Notes under the pieces: generated by a model | Database searches by the model: none | What the model saw: the letters and a program-made list of their open reading frames with translations, nothing else | What the model was told of the DNA's origin: nothing | Translations under genes and position numbers: made by a program | In this document: positions 29,658 through 39,613 of the stretch, in pieces | Numbering within the stretch: position 1 is the first letter of the stretch | How the letters are laid out: each line of letters begins with the position of its first letter | NCBI RefSeq assembly: GCF_000142805.1 | Contig: NC_013079.1 | Coordinates: 248,001 to 312,000, forward strand | Length of the DNA stretch: 64,000 nucleotides | Source: Lachancea thermotolerans CBS 6340 | Lineage: Eukaryota; Ascomycota; Saccharomycetes; Saccharomycetales; Saccharomycetaceae | Direction: 5' to 3'

Positions 29658-30062
29658 ATGCCTCCCTCCAACAGCCCCGGGCCTATGGACCGCATCGAGT
29701 TTCTCCGCGAGGTCGCCGCCAGCAACTCCACCGACGGGCTCCACCTCAAGCGAGCGTCCTGGAAAAAACCCCACCGCCGCCACAAGGCCACCCGCCAGCT
29801 GGTCACCGACGAGTGGAAGCGTCTGTCCAACACGCCGTCCGAGGCCAACCGGCTCACCTACTTCAACGTCGAGGCCCCACCCAGCATCTACCCCGCCAAG
29901 AAGTACTGCGACATCACGGGGCTCAAAGCTTCCTACCGCGCCCCGGGCAACGGCCTGCGCTTCTACAACAGCGAGGTCTACTCTCTGGTCATCAAGCCAA
30001 TGGCGCCGGGCGTCGACCAGCAGTACCTCAGGCTGAGGGGCGACGACATCGTGCTGAAGTGA
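29658..30062 (+). CDS. IES6: Ies6, INO80 chromatin remodelling subunit
   Basis: About 134 residues (S. cerevisiae 166). The conserved part is the YL1-C domain at about 75-105: YFNVEAPPSI, PAKKYCDITGLK, then the tail KPMAPGVDQQYLRLRG, nearly the same as yeast Ies6. The basic region WKKPHRRHKATRQL (35-48) is also shared. Ies6 works with Arp5 in the INO80 complex for nucleosome sliding and H2A.Z exchange. I start it at the ATG at 29658, followed shortly by FLREV which aligns with FLRSV in yeast; an ATG at 29508 would add a Pro/Ala/Leu-rich leader that looks like promoter and would swallow a CACGTG. It is the YEL044W counterpart. Confidence 0.92.
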   Translation: MPPSNSPGPMDRIEFLREVAASNSTDGLHLKRASWKKPHRRHKATRQLVTDEWKRLSNTPSEANRLTYFNVEAPPSIYPAKKYCDITGLKASYRAPGNGLRFYNSEVYSLVIKPMAPGVDQQYLRLRGDDIVLK

Positions 30063-31222
30063 CAGTAGCGCCCAGCATAGGAAAGTGTGTACATTATTAA
30101 TCTCTGACGTTTGTTGTAACGTAGCTCCCGCTCGAGCTGAAGCCTGCGAGTACTGAGTCGTCCGCGCCTTAGCGCGTCTCGACAAAGCTGCGTGCCTCGG
30201 CTTCGAGATCTGGGCGCGAACCACCCTCACAAGCACCTCGGCCTGCATACGGGAAATTAAACCTGCGAGAGATCTGGCCTGCGGGACAGTCGCGAACCTA
30301 GCGCTTTTTACGTAGCTATTGGACCAATTGAACCTTTGAGATCAAAGCGCCAAGCAAGCGATAAGCGCCCCTCGCGGGATACCTGGCTGTTTGGCGAATG
30401 CCCAAGGCTACTCTACGATCCCATCTACAATCTTCGAAGCGAATACAAAGGAGGCTAGAAAACACTCGAATTGGCGAACTCTTAACCGAGAGTCGCCTGG
30501 ACAATAAGTGCGCAAAGAAAAATGACACTGCACTGGCGATCGGTTCGAGATTGAGACTCTGGGAAAACACTGCAGCCCCATATACGAGCAGCGTATACAT
30601 ACCTAAGCATCTACGAAAGGGCTATGCCAAACACTACCGACTGAATCGGTCTGTCCCAACTCAACTACCAAATATCTGCTAGCACAAGAAGCTTCATGGC
30701 AACATTATCAAAACAGTAAAACACCATAACCCGAACGGCTCACATGATTAATACCCACACAATTTCGAGGTCCTTTTCCGACGGCCTTATCTATCAAGCC
30801 TTACTCAATTCTCAACCTGCCCTTTGTCCCGCCCCTCATACAATGATCCAAAAACAACAGCACTTTCAAGAACAAATTGCGGGGAAAATCGAGCAACATG
30901 CTAAATAGAATTTATCTCAAGGCTTCTCCACAGGGTCAGGCCTTCAAGCATAATTCACGAAGCCTATGACCTCTTTGTTACGCCATCATGCCTGAAACCG
31001 TAAAACCACGCTTTATCGTAGCAGCCACGTATGCTACAGACCGATCGGTAGCGCTAGTCCGAAACAATTATTCCTCCGCTCTAACAAGGCCCCTTTTGCT
31101 TGTCTAAGAGAAACGGTGCAACTGGAGCTCAAAGCAGCGGAAACAGCATTATAAAGACTGCTCGCGGATCGCCGAAAAGTAGCCCCAGTGTATCTTCGCA
31201 AAAACAAGTAAACCAACAAACG
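30063..31222. other. IES6-acetyltransferase spacer, nothing recognised
   Basis: 1.16 kb, long for this window. The longest ATG frame (30398-30682, plus, 94 codons) is overlapped almost fully by an equally long minus-strand frame and resembles no family I know. It could hold remnants linked to the insertion of the acetyltransferase gene. Confidence 0.3.
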
Positions 31223-31819
31223 ATGGAGGCTTTACAGAAAATAGTTCCTGGCGAGCTATATGATGCCAATTACGACCCACAGATCCTAGAGATTCGCAGA
31301 CAGGCAAAAATCAAAATTCATGAAATCAACCATTTGAGCCCAGCCGAAGGCGAGAAACGGGAATCCATGATCAGAGAGCTGTTTGGCAGCGTGGGTAAAA
31401 ACCTGGTTATTGAATCGCCCTTCTACTGTGATTACGGCCCGAATATTCATATCGGTGACGATGTAGCCATCAACCATAACTTGGTGATTTTGGATGGAGC
31501 AGAGGTGAGGATCGGCAATTCCGTTTTTATTGCCCCCAACGTCGGACTATACACAGCTGGCCACCCGATTGATGTTGAGAGACGCTCAAAAGGACTAGAG
31601 TTCGCAAGCCCTATAATAATTGAAGACTACGTTTGGATTGGCGGAGGCGTATCCATTGTCCCTGGCGTCACAATCAAAAAAGGCTCTGTGATCGCTGCCG
31701 GAAGCGTAGTTATAAGAGACATCCCGGAAGGAGTGGTAGCAGGCGGAAACCCTTGTAAAGTCATTCGGAAAATAACCGATGAGGATAAGAAAACTACCAA
31801 TTTCATAAAGCGTCAGTGA
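31223..31819 (+). CDS. Maltose/galactoside O-acetyltransferase-like protein (YJL218W type)
   Basis: A 198-residue left-handed beta-helix enzyme of the LacA/Maa group. The N-terminal Mac domain has IVPGELYDANYDPQ at 7-20; the hexapeptide-repeat domain includes the catalytic histidine H114 in GLYTAGHPID, the WIGGGVSIVPGV segment and VVAGGNPCKVIRKI near the end. The first ATG is at 31223; the upstream frame from 31100 would need TTG. Such enzymes transfer acetyl groups from acetyl-CoA to sugars. In S. cerevisiae the close homologue YJL218W lies near a chromosome end; here the gene is internal, between IES6 and YEL043W. The family is mainly bacterial, so an old transfer is plausible. Confidence 0.9.
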   Translation: MEALQKIVPGELYDANYDPQILEIRRQAKIKIHEINHLSPAEGEKRESMIRELFGSVGKNLVIESPFYCDYGPNIHIGDDVAINHNLVILDGAEVRIGNSVFIAPNVGLYTAGHPIDVERRSKGLEFASPIIIEDYVWIGGGVSIVPGVTIKKGSVIAAGSVVIRDIPEGVVAGGNPCKVIRKITDEDKKTTNFIKRQ

Positions 31820-32512
31820 AGTAGTACGAAAAATTGCATTGCTACTTTAAAATTCCATGAGTTTGAGTACAGACAACACTCGGTTTGCTATTGCATTCAA
31901 AAGGGAAAGAAAGACCACTTCTGTTAGAGAGCTTATTTTAGACTGTTTGGCAAAGCTCTCGACATTTTAGACAGCTCATCAGAGTTTGAGGTCAAGCTAC
32001 CAAGCAGAGCTCACTCGTATGTGCGTCGTATAAAGTTGTACAGCTCCGCTCTTAGGTAGCGCCAATACCCGCGCTCCAGTTCAGCGTCAAAATTTGCGCT
32101 AAGGCTTCGAACCTGTACGACACTTCACACAATTGAGACTTCAACATCAAAATGAAAGCTTAATGATCGGTTCTTCTAGCGAAGGCAGTTCATGGTTTTT
32201 GGTTTGTCATTCGCGAACTCTTCAGAAAGCCGAGAAATATACCAAACTTCGTACTACATACTTTTTTTGGACATAAAGCTTTCCATGATTAGCCGTCATC
32301 AACCAACTACATAAACCTCTCCGGCTGCAGAACTACAACAAGAGTTAGGCCATGCTCGGCCACAGGAAGCGCTTGTTTGTTTGCCTCACTGATTTCTCTT
32401 CGTTCGTCACAACAGATTTCGTAAGCTCTCAATAAGTTTGTCACATTCAAAGTCGAAAAATTTCCGTAAACACCATCATATAAGCTATCACGGTCACCGC
32501 GCGCCCAGCGAC
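31820..32512. promoter_or_regulatory. Upstream region of the YEL043W homologue, no gene seen
   Basis: About 690 bp, A+T rich. No open frame of interest and no motif I can support. Confidence 0.3.
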
Positions 32513-34954
32513 ATGCTACCCTATGCTGCTTTCACGCTCATAGCTATCGTATGGTTGATATACCGGTTGGCGCTCTTTCTCAGTATACCCGTCTGGAGGA
32601 TTGTGTCAACGCTAGGGCTCCAGGTTCCACATACTACTAGAGTGTCTATCGATGAAGTCACCAGCGACACCATCACTATACGATGGGAGAACGAACCTTC
32701 TGAGGTCGAGAAAGACACGCCCTCCATCTCTCGCTACATTCTGTATCTCAATAATGTGAAAGTCGGAACATTTCCCAACATTGGTACTTCACTGTACACC
32801 TGCTGCTCGCTCAAGGACCTTTTGCCTCACACTCAATACCAGCTGGATTTTGTCTGCGTTAACCAAGATGGGTTCATGAACAAGGTTCCATCAACCTATG
32901 TCATGACAAAGAATGCTGCCTCTAGCAGTTCGGATAGTGTGCCGTTTTTAACAGTCGACGATGCCGAATCGAATCCACTGACTGCACAGAACTTCCCTGC
33001 TGATATGAAATGGCGTAAGACTCAGGTGGTAGTCTCTACCGATTCCCCCACGTCTTATGCTAGCTTGACGTCACTACAGGATCTCGATGACTACTCTATT
33101 AATGATCTCAAAAATATTCTTGTTTGCGCGCAAGAGGACCTCCACGAAGTCCTTCAGCAACAGGCATCGGTCTTTCAAGACTTTCGTGAAAGCGAGATCC
33201 AGCTTCGTCTCGAGCTCGACAACCTTAAAGCGCAATGGGCTCACGAGATCGATCTCCGCAAGAGCCTGAAGTCCAGTATAAAGTCATTAGAAAATTCCAA
33301 ATTGCTCTACGACTTGAAGAAGGGGAAACTGGACAAAAACATTAATCAAAGCCGTAACAAGATCAACAAAATGAAAAATGACATAGTCAAGTGGGACCAA
33401 GAGAGGGCCCCCCACTTACGGCAAGATCTTCTGAAGCAAAAATTCAGTAACGAGAAATCCTCCCTAATTGAGAGAATTGACAAGGTTTCCTGCCAAATTC
33501 GCGAACTGCACGCGCAGCTTACTAGCCAGGAGGAGGAGAATAAAAAGCTGAATTCTGTCAAGAAATCTCTGGACTCGACCAAGCCTGTAGCAACTACCGC
33601 TCATGTCCCGGCTGCATCTGCGTCAACATCAAAACGGAATAGTCCTGTCGATAGCATGTCAGTTCCTCCACCAAATCTTGCTTCCGTTATCAAGAAGATC
33701 AACGACTACACCAATGAAAAGACAGGAATGCTTACGAGTCCCGGACATGAATTCTTGAACGCCTTGAGTGAAAATTCTCAATTGGTTTCAGTGATTAAAG
33801 AAGAAATTAGAAAAGATGTGGACCTTGAGAATCAATGGAGAGCTAGGAGGTCTAAGCTTGCCAAACGTAACGACCTTTTAGAAAAAATGTGGGCTGACAT
33901 TAGTATAAACAATCAAAAGCTAAGAGACAGCCTTGCAGCTCAGCCCTACACGTCGCCACCCGCAAGTGCCAGTAACGCAGTGCCTGCACCACAACTAACA
34001 TTGCATGACCCAGCCACCTACTCCACAAACGAAGGACTTCATGAGCCCTCTACGTTTGGGAGTGGCTCCTTCCATGCCTCCCCCCCTCCTCCTCCTCCTC
34101 CCCATTCAGTGCCATACAACAATTGGGATATAAACCAAGAAAGGCGTCAACCAATTGAGTATAATGGCGAAGACCAAAATTTTGATTACGACGATTCCCA
34201 TCACCTTTTGAGCGGCTTGCAGAACATGATTTCCGAAGCCGATTACCAAGCGACGAATGTCAGCACTTCCAAGTTGTACACTACTGACCAATTGGACAAC
34301 TACTGGAGCCGTCAAAACGTCTCTGAGGCTGCTGCTCATATGGGGCAAAGCAGCCCTCTAGCCCAACCATCGCATATGCCACTTTTGTCACCAGCGTTTG
34401 TGTACGAAGTCCAGGGCATTTCCCCTAGCGGACCAATGTTGCGCACCGACTCTTTCGCACCTATGTCAGTGCCCAACGACGAAGAGGTGCCAGGTCTTAT
34501 TCCCGCCCAGGTGGTCCAGAGAGACGAGGTGGCGTCGTTCGGGTCCGGGTTCAACAACGACCCTGTGATGAGAACATCCCCATTATCATTGCCTCTAAAA
34601 GAGGAGTTCACCAAAGACAATCTTTTCAGTTCCGGCCACTATAATAACATCTGGGGCGCACCGCAAGGAAAGGAGACGCCAATTTCTTCACCGTTGGGAG
34701 AAACGGGGACACCAAAAGCTCTACACTCGAGAAGTAGCAGCCACGGAAGCTGGGGACTTCCTCAGTTTATGCATAAATCCCCAAACAGCAATAAAACAGA
34801 TTCCAAGGCTGAAAACTCACAGAGCAGTACCGACAACAAGGACAAAGAGACCACACATAGTAACGGCAGAAGAATCTCTCGGCTACTCTCAAAAAGTGGG
34901 ATGAATCATCTATTCAGATCGCCCACTCATGAGAGCTCGCATAGTAACGCTTAG
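32513..34954 (+). CDS. YEL043W homologue: membrane-anchored FN3 / coiled-coil protein
   Basis: About 813 residues (S. cerevisiae YEL043W about 956). From the ATG at 32513 it begins with a hydrophobic anchor (about 1-35), then a fibronectin type III-like domain at about 43-135 (VSIDEVTSDTITIRWEN, then SLKDLLPHTQYQLDFVCVN), a long coiled coil at about 200-335, and a Ser/Pro/Asn-rich disordered tail with a short poly-proline run. The reading frame is open upstream to 32438 but only from TTG. Position and strand match YEL043W, for which a cytoskeletal or signalling role has been suggested but not shown. A role at ER or plasma membrane is only a guess from the anchor. Confidence 0.85.
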   Translation: MLPYAAFTLIAIVWLIYRLALFLSIPVWRIVSTLGLQVPHTTRVSIDEVTSDTITIRWENEPSEVEKDTPSISRYILYLNNVKVGTFPNIGTSLYTCCSLKDLLPHTQYQLDFVCVNQDGFMNKVPSTYVMTKNAASSSSDSVPFLTVDDAESNPLTAQNFPADMKWRKTQVVVSTDSPTSYASLTSLQDLDDYSINDLKNILVCAQEDLHEVLQQQASVFQDFRESEIQLRLELDNLKAQWAHEIDLRKSLKSSIKSLENSKLLYDLKKGKLDKNINQSRNKINKMKNDIVKWDQERAPHLRQDLLKQKFSNEKSSLIERIDKVSCQIRELHAQLTSQEEENKKLNSVKKSLDSTKPVATTAHVPAASASTSKRNSPVDSMSVPPPNLASVIKKINDYTNEKTGMLTSPGHEFLNALSENSQLVSVIKEEIRKDVDLENQWRARRSKLAKRNDLLEKMWADISINNQKLRDSLAAQPYTSPPASASNAVPAPQLTLHDPATYSTNEGLHEPSTFGSGSFHASPPPPPPPHSVPYNNWDINQERRQPIEYNGEDQNFDYDDSHHLLSGLQNMISEADYQATNVSTSKLYTTDQLDNYWSRQNVSEAAAHMGQSSPLAQPSHMPLLSPAFVYEVQGISPSGPMLRTDSFAPMSVPNDEEVPGLIPAQVVQRDEVASFGSGFNNDPVMRTSPLSLPLKEEFTKDNLFSSGHYNNIWGAPQGKETPISSPLGETGTPKALHSRSSSHGSWGLPQFMHKSPNSNKTDSKAENSQSSTDNKDKETTHSNGRRISRLLSKSGMNHLFRSPTHESSHSNA

Positions 34955-35031
34955 TATCCTTTAGAAAGCATGCAGAGTTTCCCAGCCTATATACGCATGT
35001 ATTTATAAGTCTGAAGCCCAGCTTCAAGTAC

Positions 35032-35832
35032 CTAAAGGTTCAGTTGCCTTTGCAGCTGGCTTTTGCGCCTTTGCACAAGCCATTCCTCCATATCCTTAAG
35101 ATCCGGCAGCTGGCTGAACTGCGGGATGATACGTTTGGGGGCCATTACAGAGCCTTGGCCACCGGCTTCGGCTTGCAATTCCTGAGTTTTGTCCTCCTCG
35201 AGTTGGCAAAAATGAGAGCGTGATGCTGGTTTCGAGGTAAGAATTTCCTTAACGGTCTCGACCGTGAGATGCAGAGGAACACGAAGAGAGGCGGAGTCTT
35301 CTGGTACGAAGCCGTAGTACTCAGGACCTAAGCTCTTCTTCCAAACTCGTACACGATCCTGTAAGGTTTTTTGGCGCTGCCTTGCGGATTGTGATTTTTT
35401 TCGCCAGTCCGCAGCGTTTTTAGCAAGTTGCTGAACTTCGGGCAGAGCAAGCGCTCTCCCGAAATAACGGCGTCCATCCAAAACGGTACCTGTGTGCTTA
35501 AACGACTTGTCGCGAGAGAAGTCCGGACCCTTCAAGTTTCGGTGTATGTGCCGTTCCCAACGCGCCTTCTCACTAAACAGATCGTTGAGCTCATCATTAA
35601 GCTCTCGAAGTTGAAACTCATTCAGTGAAGGGTCGTGCATGCGTGTGAGTCTCGTATTGATATCCGAGATAACTTGCCGGCGCCACTGCTGTGCTTCCTG
35701 CGACTTCGACACGGAACCCACTCTGGTTGGTCGCTTGAAACGCGTGTAGTCCTTGTAACCTCCATTTTTCTCGGCTTCAAGCTCTTGGAAACGAACCAGC
35801 ACGGAGTTTGCCTTATCAACGTTTCTACTCAT
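35032..35832 (-). CDS. ISY1: Isy1, spliceosome (NTC) component
   Basis: About 266 residues. It begins MSRNVDKANSVLVRFQE, essentially the Isy1 family start, then GGYKDYTRFKRP, DPSLNEFQLRELNDELNDL and RRYFGRALALPEV, all hallmark stretches. The ATG at 35832 is chosen for this reason; the open frame extends to 35919. Isy1 belongs to the Prp19-associated complex and affects the first step and the fidelity of splicing. It is the YJR050W counterpart (strand inverted), convergent with the YEL043W homologue. Confidence 0.95.
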   Translation of the reverse strand: MSRNVDKANSVLVRFQELEAEKNGGYKDYTRFKRPTRVGSVSKSQEAQQWRRQVISDINTRLTRMHDPSLNEFQLRELNDELNDLFSEKARWERHIHRNLKGPDFSRDKSFKHTGTVLDGRRYFGRALALPEVQQLAKNAADWRKKSQSARQRQKTLQDRVRVWKKSLGPEYYGFVPEDSASLRVPLHLTVETVKEILTSKPASRSHFCQLEEDKTQELQAEAGGQGSVMAPKRIIPQFSQLPDLKDMEEWLVQRRKSQLQRQLNL

Positions 35833-36793
35833 TGCTTGGGCGGCTGTTGTAGATTTAAAGATAGGTCTTGGACAAGCGATGAGCTTAAAACGATTAACGA
35901 TAGAAATTAAGATCGTCAAATATCAACGTACATAATGACGTATGTTCGCGCATAAAGGAGCTGAACTAACGGTAAAGCTGAACATTGAGAGTTTAGGTTA
36001 GAGTGTGTTTGCCCGGCCTCGAGACGCGCATATAGCACACCAATCCTTGAACTACGAATTGTCGTATCACGCCATAACCATGCTATTCGGCAACATTTTC
36101 ATGTGGCCTGCGCTCGCGTCGGCCTTGCATCGCATGGCGGTACTTTCAGGCGCAGCAGTGCTCGTAGCAATGTCCGCCGTAGTATAGGAGCAATTAAAGA
36201 GCTACATACCTACGGTTTTTGAGCCGGATGTTGCTTGGTTGCGGCTGAGCGCTTGCAAGTTCCGAGTACGGGCCTAACGTCGTTTGAAAGTACTGCCATC
36301 AGGAAGTGTGCGCGGATGACTTTCACTTTCCCATAATTAGGGCGCCATAAATCTTGTTGACTACCCCACATACGTCATTTGAATCATTGAGTGACACACC
36401 GAGGCCATGGCGCTAACCAGTGGCGTGATCACTACCTTCGTGCATCTCTGCATCAAGCAAAGGCGCTGCAACTGCCGTCGGGCCGTGCCGGAGGAATGTT
36501 TCACCGGATGCCCGGCCCTCGCGTGTTGCCGCAAGCGAGGTGCGCAGTGGCCTGTGGCGGCCCGCGGTGACCCGGCAGGCGTGTTAGACCCTGGCGTAAC
36601 CTCTCGGAATAACCTTGATGCCGGCTGCAGACCTTCTCCGTGTTCTCAACAGCCTTCAGCCGGAAGAACATCTGATCCGTTCGGCGTGTTTCGAGTGCCT
36701 GCACCAAAATTCCGGTGCCTGCAGCCCCAGGGTCGTGTAGGCACCAAACGGGGATCGAGCATATTTCCGGGAGCCGTAGCTCCAACAATTATT

Positions 36794-36799
36794 GCGGGG
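36794..36799 (+). promoter_or_regulatory. Candidate Mig1 site upstream of the invertase gene
   Basis: GCGGGG directly preceded by AACAATTATT, matching the Mig1 rule of a GC box with an A+T-rich 5' flank. Glucose repression through Mig1 is known for S. cerevisiae SUC2. Confidence 0.45.
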
Positions 36800-37136
36800 A
36801 AGATCTGTTTTTACTTTTTTTCAGACTTTTTATTTCTCGCCGCGTCTTCTTGTCAGGCTTTCCGTCTTTCAAGATCTCACAGATCAGTACGTGTGACGGC
36901 GAAGAAATTGGGGTTCTTGCTACTCTGACGTCGCTACGTAAACAAGCCGAGTACGAGTTTCTTCAATTGCGCCCACTTCGTAAACCGCCTGCTCTGCGCA
37001 AAATTTGCGCTTCTCCTGTTGTTATTTTCCGTTCTCACGCATAGAGTGGTTTGTTCGCCTCAACTGAGCGAGTAGAATTTCCCCGCTTCCCCAGAATTGT
37101 GAGACCCGAGTCCGAGAATCTCACGACGGAAATTGG

Positions 37137-37143
37137 TATAAAA
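37137..37143 (+). promoter_or_regulatory. TATA box of the invertase gene
   Basis: TATAAAA lies only 18 bp before the first in-frame ATG (37155) but 111 bp before the second (37248). Yeast transcription usually starts 40-120 bp after the TATA box, so the second ATG is favoured. Confidence 0.6.
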
Positions 37144-37247
37144 CGGCGGCTGAAATGGCGTTCTCGAGTCTCAAGAAATCTGATTCTGTTGGCTCGACTC
37201 CTCATAGGAAACAAAACCATCCCAACAAACGCAAACCCTTTTCCAAA

Positions 37248-38954
37248 ATGCAATTGCTCGGTTCCGCCCTAGGCGCGCTGGTGATCGCAGCTGGAGTTAC
37301 TGCTTCGCAATCTAACAGCAGATCCCGTGGTAAGAACACTGACTCGCAGCCTCAGTTCAATGCTTCGTCGGGTACACGCCCGCTTGTGCATCTCACTCCT
37401 AACAAGGGGTGGATGAACGACCCCAATGGCCTCTTCTATGACAGCGAGGCCTCCATCTGGCACGCGTACTACCAGTACAACCCCAATGACAACGTGTGGG
37501 GGCTGCCATTGTACTGGGGTCACGCTACCAGTGAGGACCTGACCGTGTGGGAGGACCACGGCGCGGCTATCGCTCCTCAGAACGACGAATCCGGTGCCTT
37601 CTCCGGTTCGATCATCATCGACGCCAACAACACCTCAGGCTTCTTCAACGACAGCACCAAGCCTGCCCAGAGAATCGTTGCTTTCTACACCGAGCACAAC
37701 GCCACAACCGAATCCCAATACGCGGCTTACTCGCTCGACGGTGGTTTCACCTTCGAGCAATACGAGCATAACCCTGTGCTTGACATTGGGTCTGACCAAT
37801 TCCGTGACCCTAAGGTCTTCTGGCACGAAGAGTCAGAGCGTTGGGTCATGACTCTCGCGCTTTCTCAGGAATACACCATCCAGATTTTCACTTCAGAGAA
37901 CCTGAAGGACTGGGAGCTACAGTCTAACTTCTCACACCACGGAATTCTTGGTTACCAATACGAATGTCCCGGGCTCGCTAAAGTCCGCGTTGAGCGCGAT
38001 ATTCCTCTGAATGTCACTTCCAACGGAAAGACCAACTTGACTACCCAGGACGACGGCGCTGAATACAAGTGGGTCATGTTCCTGAGTATCAACCCTGGCT
38101 CCCCAGCAGGTGGCTCCGTCAACGAGTACTTTATTGGTGACTTCGACGGTAAGACTTTCACTCCCCAGGACAGTGCTGCCCGCATTGTGGACCACGGAAA
38201 GGACTTCTACGCTCTGCAGACATTTACCAATGCGCCAAACGGCGACACTATCGGTATTGCCTGGGCCTCTAACTGGGACTACTGTGCCTTTGTTCCAACT
38301 GAGGCGTGGAAGAGCTCTATGTCGATTGCCCGTAACTTCACCGTCCGCCCTTACAACCCTAACCCACAGAGCACCGAGCTCAATCTATACAGCACCCCAA
38401 TTTTGAACTCTACCGATTTGCAAACCAAGCGTTACTTGAAGAAGTCTTCCCTGGAGATCGGTGCGGATGAGGCCCTCAAGTACAACCTCGGAAACGACGC
38501 CCAGGGTCTTCTAGAATTCACTGCCACTTGGAAGGTCAACGGCTCTAGCATCCCATCCGTCGGCGACTTTGCTGATCTCTCCTTCTGGTTTACCGGCAAA
38601 GAAGACGACGATGAGTACCTGAGATTAGGATATGCTGTCAATGCTGCTGGCTTTTTCGTCGACAGAGGTAACACCGACGTTGACTTCGTGAATGACAACC
38701 CATTCTTCAACAACAGACAGACCCAGAACATCGAGACCTACAAGATTGGAACCGATGGATTGCCAATCTACAAGGTCCACGGTATCATTGACAGAAACAT
38801 CATCGAGTTGTTCTTCAATGACGGTTCATCAACCTCCACCAACTTGTTCTTCCTATCTGACGGAAACTACATTGGCGGTGTTGAGATTACCGCGGGCGTC
38901 GAAGGCGTTTTCACAATTCTAGATTTCGAGATCAAGCAATTGGCTAGAAAATGA
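37248..38954 (+). CDS. SUC2: Secreted invertase / beta-fructofuranosidase (GH32)
   Basis: Hydrolyses sucrose, and possibly short fructans, outside the cell. From the ATG at 37248 the protein has 568 residues with a clear signal peptide (MQLLGSALGALVIAAG, cleavage near 20). The GH32 motifs are intact: nucleophile D58 in WMNDPNG, R186-D187-P188, and the acid/base E239 in YECPGL. There are many N-glycosylation sequons, as expected for heavily mannosylated yeast invertase. An earlier in-frame ATG (37155) would add 31 basic residues in front of the signal. The closest kin would be Suc2 or Kluyveromyces Inu1; substrate range cannot be told from sequence alone. It is extra to the ancestral gene order. 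Confidence 0.93.
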   Translation: MQLLGSALGALVIAAGVTASQSNSRSRGKNTDSQPQFNASSGTRPLVHLTPNKGWMNDPNGLFYDSEASIWHAYYQYNPNDNVWGLPLYWGHATSEDLTVWEDHGAAIAPQNDESGAFSGSIIIDANNTSGFFNDSTKPAQRIVAFYTEHNATTESQYAAYSLDGGFTFEQYEHNPVLDIGSDQFRDPKVFWHEESERWVMTLALSQEYTIQIFTSENLKDWELQSNFSHHGILGYQYECPGLAKVRVERDIPLNVTSNGKTNLTTQDDGAEYKWVMFLSINPGSPAGGSVNEYFIGDFDGKTFTPQDSAARIVDHGKDFYALQTFTNAPNGDTIGIAWASNWDYCAFVPTEAWKSSMSIARNFTVRPYNPNPQSTELNLYSTPILNSTDLQTKRYLKKSSLEIGADEALKYNLGNDAQGLLEFTATWKVNGSSIPSVGDFADLSFWFTGKEDDDEYLRLGYAVNAAGFFVDRGNTDVDFVNDNPFFNNRQTQNIETYKIGTDGLPIYKVHGIIDRNIIELFFNDGSSTSTNLFFLSDGNYIGGVEITAGVEGVFTILDFEIKQLARK

Positions 38955-39613
38955 TCTGCACAAATGAAGTCGCACCTGGCAAGCTGCAAGGTCAGACTTT
39001 ATGAAACGTGATATGAGTACTATTTTTATTCGATTTAAAACGGAGATACACCCGATGTTTTTTTTGACCGTACGCTTAGCACCTACTGCATATCTTCATA
39101 TGCCTTCACAAGGTATTCTATGTAGTTCTGGTATTAATCATTGACTTATGTAACGAGTTAAAATGTACCCGATGTTAGCTATTCAGTTTTTGGAATTTGT
39201 CACATTTTCAAACCCTTGCAGGAATATAATTCATCAAAGCACTTTGCACTCGGCGTCACTAGGCCGTTTTTCAAATATACTTGCGACAGGGGTAGCGGGT
39301 TGCCTTCCTTGGTATGAGCAACTCTTTTTCTACTATCAGTTTCAAGTTTTACATCAAACTGTTATTATTATTAACTGCCCGGACCCTGACCGTGCGTCGA
39401 ACCTGCGAAAACTGATTTTCGAGGCTTGCTAATGATTGACGTCATAGAGATACAGCCCCACAAAGAACCACGTGATCAATGTTGAGATGTCGCTTTAAAT
39501 CATGAAAAATTTCAGTCTGCTATCTATAAACAAACCATCTCGATCACTTCAAGGCCGCTTGAAATCATTGGAACCTCTAGCTGACCAATAGTCTTTCTAA
39601 TTCGAAGAGCAAA
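38955..39613. promoter_or_regulatory. Invertase-GDA1 intergenic region
   Basis: 660 bp, A+T rich. A CACGTG is at 39469-39474, about 140 bp before the GDA1 ATG. The 89-codon frame 39163-39432 is not convincing. Confidence 0.35.

Larger units (their letters stand above)
35833..37247. promoter_or_regulatory. ISY1-invertase divergent upstream region
   Basis: 1.4 kb, long for this window. It has a good Mig1-type site, GCGGGG with an A+T-rich flank, at 36794-36799; a weaker one (CCCCAC, reverse) at 36364-36369; and TATAAAA at 37137-37143. A 35-codon hydrophobic frame lies at 36080-36187. The ATG frame 36407-36928 shows no family resemblance and I do not call it. Confidence 0.45.

Noticed and set aside
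30398-30682. 94-codon frame between IES6 and the acetyltransferase gene
   Set aside because: An equally long frame covers the opposite strand, and neither resembles a known family.
31100-31222. Longer acetyltransferase starting at 31100, and longer forms of GAL80 (3824) and the YEL043W homologue (32438)
   Set aside because: These starts are TTG codons; the first ATG in each case fits the family start.
36407-36928. 173-codon ATG frame upstream of the invertase gene
   Set aside because: No family resemblance, odd Cys/Arg composition, overlapped by a minus-strand frame, and it covers the region expected to be promoter.
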